The notes: generated from the letters alone by a model not told the origin. A stretch of DNA of 16,283 nt from JAWXBG01 sp044375415 (GCA_044375415.1 JBILMS010000067.1:1-16283); one strand, 5' to 3'. Counted from the stretch's first letter, positions 1 to 7,317 are shown. Numbers and translations are program-made.

Positions 1-2
1 TT

Positions 3-116
3 TCGCAAAGCGAGAAATATAGAGAGCTCATTTTCAATCCAAATCCACAACATGTCATTGGCAGCCATTATTTCTACGAAGTAGAAATAAGAGTCGAAGG
101 GTGTTCCTCGAACTGA
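3..116 (+). CDS. Possible 3' end of a gene cut by the left edge
   Basis: A frame is open from the first bases to a TGA at 114-116 and gives 37 residues ending in EVEIRVEGCSSN. The composition (charged and aromatic residues mixed, no low-complexity run) looks like real protein. The length is too short to prove coding, and I recognise no family. If real, the gene converges on mtgA. A competing reading exists on the minus strand, where a frame starting at an ATG at 66-68 also runs off the left edge (it begins MAANDMLWIW). I slightly prefer the plus-strand reading. A 10-bp perfect inverted repeat at 68-90 lies inside this frame. Confidence 0.3.
   Translation, partial: SQSEKYRELIFNPNPQHVIGSHYFYEVEIRVEGCSSN
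68..90. repeat. Perfect 10-bp hairpin with a GAA loop
   Basis: TTATTTCTAC at 68-77 and its exact reverse complement GTAGAAATAA at 81-90 are separated by GAA. A weaker hairpin with a similar outline (TTTCGC, AAA, GCGAG, AAA) occupies 1-17. There is no T-tract right after either, so neither is a classic terminator. They could be structure in the 3' end of the leftmost gene. Confidence 0.5.
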
Positions 117-264
117 CCGAAACGATGTTCAGGGAAAATACAAAATTGAAAATGCAAAATAGGACTTTCCGTTCCTTTGCTCAACCTTTCCGTACCATTG
201 CGATACTATTGACGTCGAGCTCTTTTGGCCACACATCATCTCAGACAAACAAAATCAATCTTAA

Positions 265-286
265 TACTTAATTCTTTGTACTTAAT
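265..286. repeat. Short AT-rich direct repeat downstream of mtgA
   Basis: TACTTAAT occurs at 265-272 and again at 279-286, a period of 14 bases. CTTAATAC also occurs twice, at 260-267 and 281-288. The repeats lie just after the mtgA stop as read on the minus strand. The rest of the gap 117-293 holds no gene that I can support. Confidence 0.4.
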
Positions 287-293
287 ACAATTT

Positions 294-1244
294 TCAATTC
301 CCTCCAACGCTGTCCGTTTCCAGTTTTTCTTCCGTGGGTTCAACTATCTCCGGTTCGGGTGTCTCTTCTTCGGGTTTGGAAATTACTTCCTCTTCGATTA
401 CGGTTGGATCATCCACTTCTTGTAGTGATTCGATTTTTTCTTTTACTTTCTTCTCCTCTTTATCTCTTACATCACTCGAGACTTCCGAGCCATATCGCTC
501 GAAATATGAATTGCCGATCAGAGACATCACGTGCATGATCTTATCTCGTCGACCGGATAAATATTTTGATGGTTTTCCGGGATTAAATTTCTTGGGATTG
601 GGCAATGCTCCGGCAATCAGCGCTGCTTGTGCACGTGTGAGTTTTGCAGCCGTTGTTCCAAAATAATCTTCTGCCGCAGCTTGTACTCCAAATTTCGCCG
701 GGCCCATTTCAATCACATTTAAATACACTTCCATAATGCGATCCTTCGACCAGAAAAATTCGATGAGATAAGTGAAGTAAACCTCCAAGCCTTTTCGAAT
801 GAAATTTCTTCCGGGCCATAGAAAAACATTCTTGGCCGTCTGCATCGTTATGGTACTTGCTCCTCTCTTTTTGCCTTTCTTTAATCCAATGGTTTCATTG
901 TACTTCTTCGCTTTCTCCACTGCTCCCCAATCAATGCCACCATGTTTCATAAAGTTGTTGTCTTCCGATGCAACAACGGCCAATCGCATGTGCAAACTGA
1001 TGTCTTCCAGATCCACCCACTCTTTATTGAATTCACAACCTTCATCACAGGCCGCCCACTCCCGAATTTGCAAAAAAGTGATGGGTGGATTCACCCAACG
1101 ATATAGAATGACCAATCCAATGGTAAGAATGAAAAACCACATCGCCGACTTCCATGCAAAACGCCAGATTCGTCGACCTAGTGAATACTTTTTTTTAGGA
1201 GAAGCTACTTCGCCTTCCTTCTTTTTTCTAAATGGATTTCGCAA
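294..1244 (-). CDS. mtgA: Monofunctional peptidoglycan glycosyltransferase (GT51)
   Basis: This enzyme polymerises lipid II into glycan strands at the outer face of the inner membrane. The 316-residue protein has a basic N-terminus, one membrane helix at about 32-49, and then the GT51 motifs in order: SEDNNFMKHGG (catalytic Glu94), GASTITMQ 128-135, RKGLE 150-154 with the second conserved Glu, KDRIMEVYLN 167-176, and ALIAGALPNPKKFNP 208-222. No transpeptidase domain follows, so it is the monofunctional type. The last 55 or so residues are a very acidic Glu/Pro-rich tail that is not part of the catalytic domain. The start is a TTG at 1244: a stop lies four codons upstream in frame, and the first ATG falls inside the membrane helix. 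It begins 16 bases after the stop of the upstream peptidase gene, so the two are probably co-transcribed. Confidence 0.93.
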   Translation of the reverse strand: MRNPFRKKKEGEVASPKKKYSLGRRIWRFAWKSAMWFFILTIGLVILYRWVNPPITFLQIREWAACDEGCEFNKEWVDLEDISLHMRLAVVASEDNNFMKHGGIDWGAVEKAKKYNETIGLKKGKKRGASTITMQTAKNVFLWPGRNFIRKGLEVYFTYLIEFFWSKDRIMEVYLNVIEMGPAKFGVQAAAEDYFGTTAAKLTRAQAALIAGALPNPKKFNPGKPSKYLSGRRDKIMHVMSLIGNSYFERYGSEVSSDVRDKEEKKVKEKIESLQEVDDPTVIEEEVISKPEEETPEPEIVEPTEEKLETDSVGGN

Positions 1245-1260
1245 TGGACTTGGCTATTTA

Positions 1261-2379
1261 TTAAAAGCCTAAATTCTTACGGATATCTTTTGGAACTCCA
1301 TCCTTGTGGAGAAGTATAGCTACTGTTTTACCTCTAAAATACTCCGTTGAGATGTACTGCAATCCACCATAAGGATTGTTTTTACCCCAAGAATTTTTAA
1401 TGATGAAGTATGTAGTGCCATTCTGATCCTTTGCCAATCCTACAATGTGCATGAGGTGATCATCAGTTGTTTTCAAAGTTTCAAATGCATCTTGACGTTC
1501 TTCCTGAGTTACATTGTCTTCACTCACTACTTTCTTGAAATATTCTTCAGATTTCACATCCGCAGCGGGTAAAATGGCCATACCATTTTTGAAAGAAAAA
1601 GTCTTTTCAGAAACGTCTGCATCCCAAGCCACAGAAAAGCCATTGTTGATTGCGTTTTCAGTTATAGCTACCAATTCATCGATGGTTACATTGTAGAATA
1701 AACCATGTGAAAAATTATCCGGAACTTCCAATACAAATTGTGAGTTGAAGGGGTGATGATTAAACGAAGTAATACTCACATAATCCGATGCCTTCAATCC
1801 CATAGCATCGCGAAAAGTTGCAGGGCTGTACTTTTTTCCATTCCAATCAAATTCTTTAGGTGCTCTACCTAAATAGGCATCTAAAATTCCTTCAATGGCC
1901 TTTTTCCAATCTTGGTTTTGTTCAACTAATTTTTTCTCGAGTGCTGTTTTGAGTGTCGATTCCAATAAGGCATCCAATCCATTGTGATCATGTTCGGTCA
2001 CACCCGTCTGCAAACCGCTGTAGGCAGATTCCGGAACAAGACCGTATTCGGCCAACACATTTATAGCATCATGAGCCAAGCTACCCGGACCAAACTGTGT
2101 TTTTCCCTGAAAACGGATGAAGTCTGCTGCCTTTTTCGGATAGGTCATACGAACATTGTACATCTCGCTTAGATCGATAGTGCCTTTACCCAGACGTATC
2201 AACTCAGATTCTAAAAAGGATATGGTGGCAAAACTCCAACAGGTTCCACTTTTACATTGGTCTTCCGTTTCACCTTTTGCTACTGACTTCACTTCGGTGA
2301 ATTTGTAAGGATGATCCTGCGCTATCGCCTGACCTACCCATGAAAAAACAATCGCTGTTACAAGTAATTTGAACTTCAT
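1261..2379 (-). CDS. Exported C1B family cysteine peptidase (bleomycin hydrolase/aminopeptidase C-like)
   Basis: This is a papain-fold cysteine peptidase. From the ATG at 2379 the product has 372 residues. It starts with a signal peptide (MKFKLLVTA to AIAQ), so it should act in the periplasm or outside the cell, unlike cytoplasmic PepC. Catalytic residues are visible: Gln41 of the oxyanion hole, Cys47 in SGTCWSFA, His311 in LMHIVGL and Asn329 in KNSWG. The Gln-Cys spacing of six matches papain. The order and the C-terminal HKDGVPKDIRKNLGF resemble the C1B peptidases common in Bacteroidota. An ATG at 2403 would add eight residues before the signal peptide. I reject it because the ATG at 2379 starts directly at the signal peptide, and a -7-like box (TAACATTG, minus strand, 2408-2401) would overlap the 2403 start. 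It is probably transcribed with mtgA. Confidence 0.88.
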   Translation of the reverse strand: MKFKLLVTAIVFSWVGQAIAQDHPYKFTEVKSVAKGETEDQCKSGTCWSFATISFLESELIRLGKGTIDLSEMYNVRMTYPKKAADFIRFQGKTQFGPGSLAHDAINVLAEYGLVPESAYSGLQTGVTEHDHNGLDALLESTLKTALEKKLVEQNQDWKKAIEGILDAYLGRAPKEFDWNGKKYSPATFRDAMGLKASDYVSITSFNHHPFNSQFVLEVPDNFSHGLFYNVTIDELVAITENAINNGFSVAWDADVSEKTFSFKNGMAILPAADVKSEEYFKKVVSEDNVTQEERQDAFETLKTTDDHLMHIVGLAKDQNGTTYFIIKNSWGKNNPYGGLQYISTEYFRGKTVAILLHKDGVPKDIRKNLGF

Positions 2380-2400
2380 CTTGGAATAATTTATTGAATG

Positions 2401-2408
2401 CAATGTTA
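2401..2408 (-). promoter_or_regulatory. Possible -7 box for the peptidase-mtgA unit
   Basis: Read on the minus strand this is TAACATTG, one base off the Bacteroidota consensus TAnnTTTG, and it lies 21 bases before the ATG at 2379. No good -33 TTG lies at the expected distance, so support is weak. Confidence 0.3.
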
Positions 2409-2423
2409 GGAAAGATTAGCCAA

Positions 2424-2460
2424 TCCTCCTATTCCGAGTAATACAGACGGAACCGGAGGA
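2424..2460. repeat. Dyad in the peptidase/ddl divergent gap
   Basis: TCCTCC 2424-2429 pairs with GGAGGA 2455-2460, and TTCCG 2432-2436 pairs with CGGAA 2448-2452. That makes eleven base pairs with a 2x2 internal mismatch and an 11-base loop. It sits between two divergent genes, so an operator or leader structure is possible. It has no T-tract. Confidence 0.45.
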
Positions 2461-2529
2461 GTATGAATGGTCAACGTATAGCTGTTGAAACTTGAGAAAA
2501 TTCGTCCTTCTGAAATCCACCACACATTG

Positions 2530-2537
2530 CATATTTG
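2530..2537 (+). promoter_or_regulatory. Possible -7 box for ddl
   Basis: CATATTTG differs from TAnnTTTG at one base and ends 45 bases before the ddl ATG. I see no well-spaced -33 element. Confidence 0.3.
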
Positions 2538-2582
2538 TTTGCCGGAAAAAACCTCATATATATCACCCGGTCGGACAATAAT

Positions 2583-3548
2583 ATGAAGAACATCGCAGTA
2601 GTTTGTGGCGGATATAGCGGCGAATCCGTTATTTCCATGAGAAGTGCCTCCATGGTTATGAACCACATGGATCGCAGCAAATACAATCCCACACAAGTTG
2701 TGATTTCTCGTAAAAGGTGGTTTGCCACTGCCGACGGTGTGGAAACTGAAATCGACAAAAATGATTTTTCATTTTCAGTGAATGGCAAAAAAACCGGCTT
2801 TCACGGTGTTTTTATGATGATCCATGGAACTCCGGGGGAAAATGGACTTTTGCAGGGTTATTTTGATATGATCGGAATGCCCTACACTACAGGTAATCCG
2901 TTAAACCTTGGGCTTACGTTTAATAAAAAAATGACTACCCGAATTCTGGGTTCCATGGGTTTTCAAGTGGCTAAAAGTATGATGCTCCGCAAAAGCGATG
3001 CTTACTCGGTTAGTTTCGTTTGTCAGAGTATCGGTCTTCCTTGTTTTGTCAAACCCAATTGCGGTGGCTCCTCTATTGGGGCTTCACGCGTCAACAGCAG
3101 TGAAGATTTGCATCTTGCCATCGATAAAGCACTGAAGGAAGATGATCAGGTAATTATCGAAGAATTCATCGACGGCACCGAAGTAACCAATGGTATCATC
3201 GTTAAAAAAGGAAAAGCCTACGCATTGCCGATTACCGAGATTTTACCTCAAAAAGAATTTTTCGATTTTGAAGCGAAATACCAAGGAAAATCTAAGGAAA
3301 TTACCCCTGCCCGATTAAGCGATACACTTACAAAACGTGTTCGCGAAATGAGCGAAGATATCTTCACACGACTCGACTGCAGAGGCATGGCTCGTATCGA
3401 CTACCTCATCCGCGGCGAAGAAATCTTTGTTGTCGAAGTAAATACGGTTCCCGGCTTTTCTGAAGTCAGTATCATTCCACAACAAGCAGAAATAGACGGC
3501 ATGAGCAAAACAGAATTAATTTCGAATGTGATTGAGTCGTGTATGTGA
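2583..3548 (+). CDS. ddl: D-alanine--D-alanine ligase
   Basis: Ddl joins two D-alanines with ATP in the cytoplasm, supplying the dipeptide for peptidoglycan precursors. The 321-residue protein has the ATP-grasp layout of the family. CGGYSGES carries the N-terminal catalytic Glu14. HGTPGENGLLQGYFD 81-95 follows. VKPNCGGSSIGAS 156-168 is the ATP-binding region. FFDFEAKYQGKSKEITPA 226-243 has the conserved Tyr233. Metal ligands are in MARID 269-273 and VEVNTVPG 284-291. The residue corresponding to the catalytic serine of E. coli DdlB (Ser150) appears to be Leu109 in NPLNLGLTFNKK. Neighbouring residues align well, so this may be a lineage variant. The start is the ATG at 2583; a TTG at 2535 would add 16 residues before the first beta-strand. 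The divergent neighbour unit includes mtgA, another wall gene. Confidence 0.95.
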   Translation: MKNIAVVCGGYSGESVISMRSASMVMNHMDRSKYNPTQVVISRKRWFATADGVETEIDKNDFSFSVNGKKTGFHGVFMMIHGTPGENGLLQGYFDMIGMPYTTGNPLNLGLTFNKKMTTRILGSMGFQVAKSMMLRKSDAYSVSFVCQSIGLPCFVKPNCGGSSIGASRVNSSEDLHLAIDKALKEDDQVIIEEFIDGTEVTNGIIVKKGKAYALPITEILPQKEFFDFEAKYQGKSKEITPARLSDTLTKRVREMSEDIFTRLDCRGMARIDYLIRGEEIFVVEVNTVPGFSEVSIIPQQAEIDGMSKTELISNVIESCM

Positions 3549-3579
3549 GGTGAGTTCCGTTGGTCCATCCATGATATTA

Positions 3580-3598
3580 CCGTGAAAGAGTTTTACGG
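3580..3598 (+). terminator. Hairpin after ddl, possible terminator
   Basis: CCGTGAAA 3580-3587 pairs with TTTTACGG 3591-3598 (one G-T pair) around a GAG loop, 32 bases after the ddl stop. No T-tract follows, so intrinsic termination is doubtful. The rest of the gap to 3728 is AT-rich with no gene that I can support. Confidence 0.3.
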
Positions 3599-3728
3599 AC
3601 CAGGACACAATGTTAATTAATAATATTCGTTCCAAAAAAAGCGGGTGTCGTTGACTTTTCCGTGTTTTTTCTAGATCTTTTAACTTACCATCATGAATAT
3701 GGATGGGTTTGAATTAAACTGACAAATC

Positions 3729-4379
3729 ATGGAGAGAGTATTTGTGAGAATTGGAATCGTCTTCATTCTGTTTTCCAACTCGTATACGGAAAGTCGTTGT
3801 CAGGGTCTAGATACAACAGAAGATCATTCAATAGGCATAGAATTCTCAACTCTCGGAATCAACTTTTTCAATACCGAGTTCTCCGAAAAAATACATGATA
3901 GGTACTTTAACACCGGATCACTCCACTTCCAATTTCGCAGATATTTCGCAACATTCAGATACCTCGTACTTCAAGGAGATATTTTAAATGATATTGGTAC
4001 TTCGGGTTTCTGGAATGACAGTTCTGCCGTTATGTTCAGTATGCCTATGATAGAACTTGGTTATACCATTGTTGCGGGCAAGAAACTAAAATACTCTTTA
4101 GCTATTGGAGGAGGTACTTCTAGAGCCTCAACTCTAAAAATTCAAAATGAATATACGGATCAAGTGCATAAGTCCAATTTTCGGAGTGTGTATACCTTAT
4201 CATCACTTTTGGAGTACATACCATTCTCTGTGAAAATAAAAGACTCTTTTCTCAAAAGAATTAATATTGCCACAATTCTCCGAGGAACATATTTCTCGAA
4301 CTTTCTTCCTTCAGAATTTAACATAACGAGCAGCACTATTCAACTACAAGCAAACATCAGTTTCCGATTTCTGTGGTGA
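3729..4379 (+). CDS. Hypothetical exported protein, probable small outer-membrane beta-barrel
   Basis: I do not recognise this 216-residue protein. The N-terminus (MERVFVRIGIVFILFSNS) is a basic then hydrophobic segment like a signal peptide. The rest shows repeated short stretches of alternating polar and hydrophobic residues, for example SLHFQFRRYFATFRYLVLQG and MIELGYTIVAG. It also has a glycine-rich turn AIGGGTS at about 122-128. The chain ends in an amphipathic strand with terminal aromatics (ANISFRFLW), as in outer-membrane barrels. That makes a small barrel plausible, but this is inference from pattern only. The gene lies in an AT-rich stretch and converges on another unrecognised exported protein. 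Confidence 0.65.
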   Translation: MERVFVRIGIVFILFSNSYTESRCQGLDTTEDHSIGIEFSTLGINFFNTEFSEKIHDRYFNTGSLHFQFRRYFATFRYLVLQGDILNDIGTSGFWNDSSAVMFSMPMIELGYTIVAGKKLKYSLAIGGGTSRASTLKIQNEYTDQVHKSNFRSVYTLSSLLEYIPFSVKIKDSFLKRINIATILRGTYFSNFLPSEFNITSSTIQLQANISFRFLW

Positions 4380-4425
4380 TATACCTAAAGATGGATCAGC
4401 TTATAAGCAATGAGCAACACCAACT

Positions 4426-4460
4426 AACAAAAAGTCTATGGAAAACAAGTACTTTTTGTT
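4426..4460. terminator. Probable bidirectional terminator hairpin
   Basis: AACAAAAAGT at 4426-4435 and its exact reverse complement ACTTTTTGTT at 4451-4460 form a 10-bp stem with a 15-base loop. They lie between two convergent genes (stops at 4379 and 4504). Each strand ends the stem in a T-run, so it could stop transcription both ways. The stem is AT-rich and would be weak as RNA. Confidence 0.5.
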
Positions 4461-4503
4461 CAATTTAAGTGTAATGAGATAAAATGAAACACCACCAACC
4501 AAC

Positions 4504-5418
4504 TCAATACTCAAATGTTACGTTGATTTCTACATAACGTCTTCGACTATCTTGATTCAAAATATTCATCGTGAATTCCTTGGAATAGAAAAAACTACTA
4601 GGCATCCCAGAATTATTAAAGACTACGACTCTTCGAGCATTAAGTTCAAATTGAAAATTAGGTTTTGGCAGATTTCGAATTGTTTCAAAATCAGATATAC
4701 CCTTAAATATTGAGGCCTTGATCGAATCACCGTTAAAAATAATAGACTCAAAATACTCGTTTCCATTCTCACGAAAGAACGAAACCGTTTCTACGGGAAT
4801 TGTTTGTCCCGATACCAATTCTATTGATTTTATGTGAATAGTGGAATCCGTTTTGGTGCCATTCTCTAGTAACCTTTTGAACAATACACTAACTACTGGT
4901 GCTACATAATTATTAATGTTGTCCTCAGTTCTCAAGGAAGTCATTGCCACTTGGAAAGAGTTTAGGTATAAAATACTCAACTCCGGATAATTCTCAACAT
5001 ACCACTTGTATTCGAACTGAATCTGCTTAAATATCATTCGTTTTGTCTTTCTCCAATTTCTTATTTTAAATTGTCCATCCTTACGGTTAATTTTACAAAT
5101 TGAGACTACGGGGATATTTTTATGATTATTGAAATGGAATGTTCCAGACAATAAATAAGGATTGAGTATTCCTGGTAACAAAGTGATGTGCTCCAATATA
5201 ATCTTACGCGAAGTAATTTTTTTTAGTTTAATTAGATCGAACGTGGAAAAGCAAGTATCGGAATCAAGAGAGTCAGAGGTAACTTCATGTTCGCAGACAT
5301 CAATATTTAACCTTACCTCTTTCCCAGCAAGGCTAGCTATATCTGAATTCAAATTTTGAGCTGTACAAATTAAATTTAGATAACAAATAGAAATAAACGC
5401 AACTACTAATTTTTTCAT
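4504..5418 (-). CDS. Hypothetical exported protein
   Basis: I do not recognise this protein. From the ATG at 5418 it has 304 residues. It begins MKKLVVAFISICYLNLICTA, a clear signal peptide with a likely cleavage after Ala-Gln. The cysteine in it lacks a good lipobox. An ATG at 5433 would add only five residues (MKVYY), so the choice is not critical. The body is mixed, rich in Asn, Ser and Ile, with no repeated motif or catalytic signature that I can see. It ends YVEINVTFEY. The coding sequence is visibly richer in A and T than ddl or the 5666-7216 gene, and it has no obvious operon partner. Recent transfer or a fast-evolving lineage-specific gene are both possible. Confidence 0.62.
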   Translation of the reverse strand: MKKLVVAFISICYLNLICTAQNLNSDIASLAGKEVRLNIDVCEHEVTSDSLDSDTCFSTFDLIKLKKITSRKIILEHITLLPGILNPYLLSGTFHFNNHKNIPVVSICKINRKDGQFKIRNWRKTKRMIFKQIQFEYKWYVENYPELSILYLNSFQVAMTSLRTEDNINNYVAPVVSVLFKRLLENGTKTDSTIHIKSIELVSGQTIPVETVSFFRENGNEYFESIIFNGDSIKASIFKGISDFETIRNLPKPNFQFELNARRVVVFNNSGMPSSFFYSKEFTMNILNQDSRRRYVEINVTFEY

Positions 5419-5482
5419 GTAATATACTTTCATTAGGTCACTTAATTTAAACTATAATCAATTAGAACTATTTTATTAAAGA

Positions 5483-5500
5483 TTGACTGCTTACAGTCAA
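5483..5500. promoter_or_regulatory. Perfect 7-bp dyad, candidate operator
   Basis: TTGACTG 5483-5489 and CAGTCAA 5494-5500 are separated by CTTA. The dyad lies in the AT-rich gap 5419-5665 between two divergent genes, 64 bases upstream of the minus-strand ATG at 5418. It could bind a dimeric regulator. Without a T-tract on either side a terminator is less likely. The rest of this gap shows no gene and no clear TAnnTTTG box. Confidence 0.4.
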
Positions 5501-5665
5501 CACAAATCAAATCAATGCTTCTAGAGCCTTCAAACCTTTTTCCTAAAATAAATATAGTTACCTTCTTATACTCGATTTTCAAACACATCAATATTTAGGG
5601 AGCTTTCTCCAAGCCCTTTCCCAAAAATTCCTTTTATTTACTTCTAAAATCTTATCAAACTCGCC

Positions 5666-7216
5666 ATGCGACGACTTCTATTTACATCGATTTGTATAAT
5701 TACCTCCCTTGCAGCCTCCGCCCAAAACACATGGAGCAACAACGTGGGAGAAATCATGTTTAACCACTGCAGTCGTTGTCATCATGAGGGTGGCTTGGGC
5801 CCCTTCCCGATCATGTCTTATCAAAATGCCTTTGATTTCCGATATGAAATTGAAGCTGCGGTAACGGAAGGAAATATGCCTCCTTGGCCTGCTGATCCGG
5901 AATACCGTCACTTCGCTTTCGAAAATGTACTAAACGACGAAGAACGTTCTGCCATTCTCGATTGGATATCTGCAGATGCTCCGCATGGCAACGAAGCCGA
6001 AGACCCCGAACCTCCGACCTTTCAAGTGGGATCTCAATTGTCTTCTATCGACCTTACTTCGCAAATCCCGGTGTACACCTCAAATGCATCCGTTGAAGAT
6101 GTGTACCGTTCTTTTGTGGTGCCAAGTGGTTTGACCGAAGATGTGTTCGTAGATATGATGGAAGTAATTCCCGGCAACACGGCTATTGTGCATCACGTTT
6201 TGGTGTATTACGATCCAACATCAACATCGGCCGATATGGATGCTGCTGATCCGGGTCCCGGATTTACATCTTTTGGAACGGCCATGAATAACGAAGAAGC
6301 TGTGCTACTCGGCGGATGGGTTCCCGGAAGTGAGTACATGCAATTGCCCGATGGTTTTGGTGCCTTGATTGAAGCCGGTAGCGACATCGTCATTGAAGTG
6401 CATTATCCCGCAGGAAGCGATGGACAAACAGATGAAACTCTCGTGAACTTTCACTTCAGCGATGCCGGATTTGTTCGTCCGGTGTACATGAGCCCGACTC
6501 TTTATCATTTTCCACCCGTATTGCAAGAACCATTTTTATACATCCCGGCCGATCAAACAGCCACGTTCCATGAAGAATACACAGTACCACTAGCTATTAC
6601 AGCCTTTTCGGTACTTCCTCACATGCACTTAATTGGTAAGTCTATCATTTGTTGGGGTGAAACTCCGGATGATCAAACGATTCCAATTGTTTCAATCCCC
6701 GAATGGGAATTTCATTGGCAGATGTCGTATCGTTTTCCACAATTGCAACTGATTCCGGCCGGAACGGTGATTAAAGCCGAAGCGTTTTACGACAACACCG
6801 AAAACAACGACGAGAATCCAAATACACCTCCCGAAGATATATGGGTAGGTGAAGAAACAACGGATGAAATGATGATCGTCTTTTTCTCTTACACCATTTA
6901 TTTCCCCGGAGATGAAGACATCGTTGTAGATCCTGCTTTGAACATCGCTGAAACTCCTAGTGCAAAAGGAGCATTTAACGTATTTCCAAATCCGGCAAAT
7001 GACCATATAACTATCAATAGTGCCGTGCCTTCTCGTACCTCCGCTGATATAGAAATATACAATCAAACCGGTCAACTCGTTCTCTCCGAAAAACAATCAC
7101 TGAAAGCCGGGCTTGATCGATTTACCATGGATATCTCCGATCTAAAACCGGGGATGTATTTGGTGAAAATGAGAGGAAAAGACTTGAACGCGGAACAAAA
7201 ATTGGTCATCGATTAG
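5666..7216 (+). CDS. Secreted heme and copper protein: cytochrome c motif plus PHM/DBH-like monooxygenase, T9SS sorted
   Basis: The 516-residue protein has a signal peptide (MRRLLFTSICIITSLAASAQ). It then has a heme c motif CSRCH at 35-39, with a possible axial Met71 in EGNMPPWP. The middle matches the copper type II ascorbate-dependent monooxygenase family (peptidylglycine/dopamine hydroxylases). His176-His177 and His246 fit the first copper site. His319 and His321 in LPHMHLIGK plus Met402 in TTDEMMIV fit the catalytic copper site, where PHM uses His242, His244 and Met314. All six ligands seem present. Residues from about 437 onward (FNVFPNPANDHITI to the end) are a type A T9SS sorting domain, so the protein should cross the outer membrane and be attached to the surface or released. 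The substrate is unknown. The heme may feed electrons to copper in place of ascorbate, which is inference. Confidence 0.88.
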   Translation: MRRLLFTSICIITSLAASAQNTWSNNVGEIMFNHCSRCHHEGGLGPFPIMSYQNAFDFRYEIEAAVTEGNMPPWPADPEYRHFAFENVLNDEERSAILDWISADAPHGNEAEDPEPPTFQVGSQLSSIDLTSQIPVYTSNASVEDVYRSFVVPSGLTEDVFVDMMEVIPGNTAIVHHVLVYYDPTSTSADMDAADPGPGFTSFGTAMNNEEAVLLGGWVPGSEYMQLPDGFGALIEAGSDIVIEVHYPAGSDGQTDETLVNFHFSDAGFVRPVYMSPTLYHFPPVLQEPFLYIPADQTATFHEEYTVPLAITAFSVLPHMHLIGKSIICWGETPDDQTIPIVSIPEWEFHWQMSYRFPQLQLIPAGTVIKAEAFYDNTENNDENPNTPPEDIWVGEETTDEMMIVFFSYTIYFPGDEDIVVDPALNIAETPSAKGAFNVFPNPANDHITINSAVPSRTSADIEIYNQTGQLVLSEKQSLKAGLDRFTMDISDLKPGMYLVKMRGKDLNAEQKLVID

Positions 7217-7266
7217 GGTTTTTGAAGGCAATAAATCCCGAGACAAAATTGGGAGGAGGTAATATT

Positions 7267-7297
7267 AGCAATGGAGAACATTCATCCATTGCTTTTG
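7267..7297 (+). terminator. Intrinsic terminator after the heme-copper protein gene
   Basis: AGCAATGGA 7267-7275 pairs exactly with TCCATTGCT 7285-7293, and the last stem base begins a TTTT run at 7293-7296. It lies 51 bases after the stop at 7216 and just before the next operon's promoter. It separates the two units. Confidence 0.72.
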
Positions 7298-7305
7298 TTA
7301 TAACC

Positions 7306-7313
7306 TAAATTTG
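7306..7313 (+). promoter_or_regulatory. -7 box of the peroxidase operon
   Basis: TAAATTTG is an exact match to the Bacteroidota -7 consensus TAnnTTTG. It ends four bases before the ATG at 7318, so transcription would begin at or next to the start codon and the mRNA would be leaderless or nearly so. No TTG lies at the usual -33 distance. The match could be chance in AT-rich DNA. Confidence 0.45.
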
Positions 7314-7317
7314 TAAA

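Noticed and set aside
144..299. AATTGAAAAT at 144-153 and its reverse complement at 290-299
   Set aside because: A 10-base AT-rich match separated by 136 bases is easily chance; no mobile element content lies between.
799..1272. Plus-strand frame of 157 codons opposite mtgA
   Set aside because: It is antisense to a well supported GT51 gene and rich in Phe and Ser runs typical of a shadow frame.
2535..2582. TTG start extending ddl by 16 residues
   Set aside because: The family begins at the first beta-strand (MKNIAVVCGG); the extension has no matching content and includes the possible -7 box.
2406..2788. Two minus-strand open frames across the start of ddl
   Set aside because: They are antisense to a clear ddl frame or lie in the intergenic gap, and they show no protein family features.
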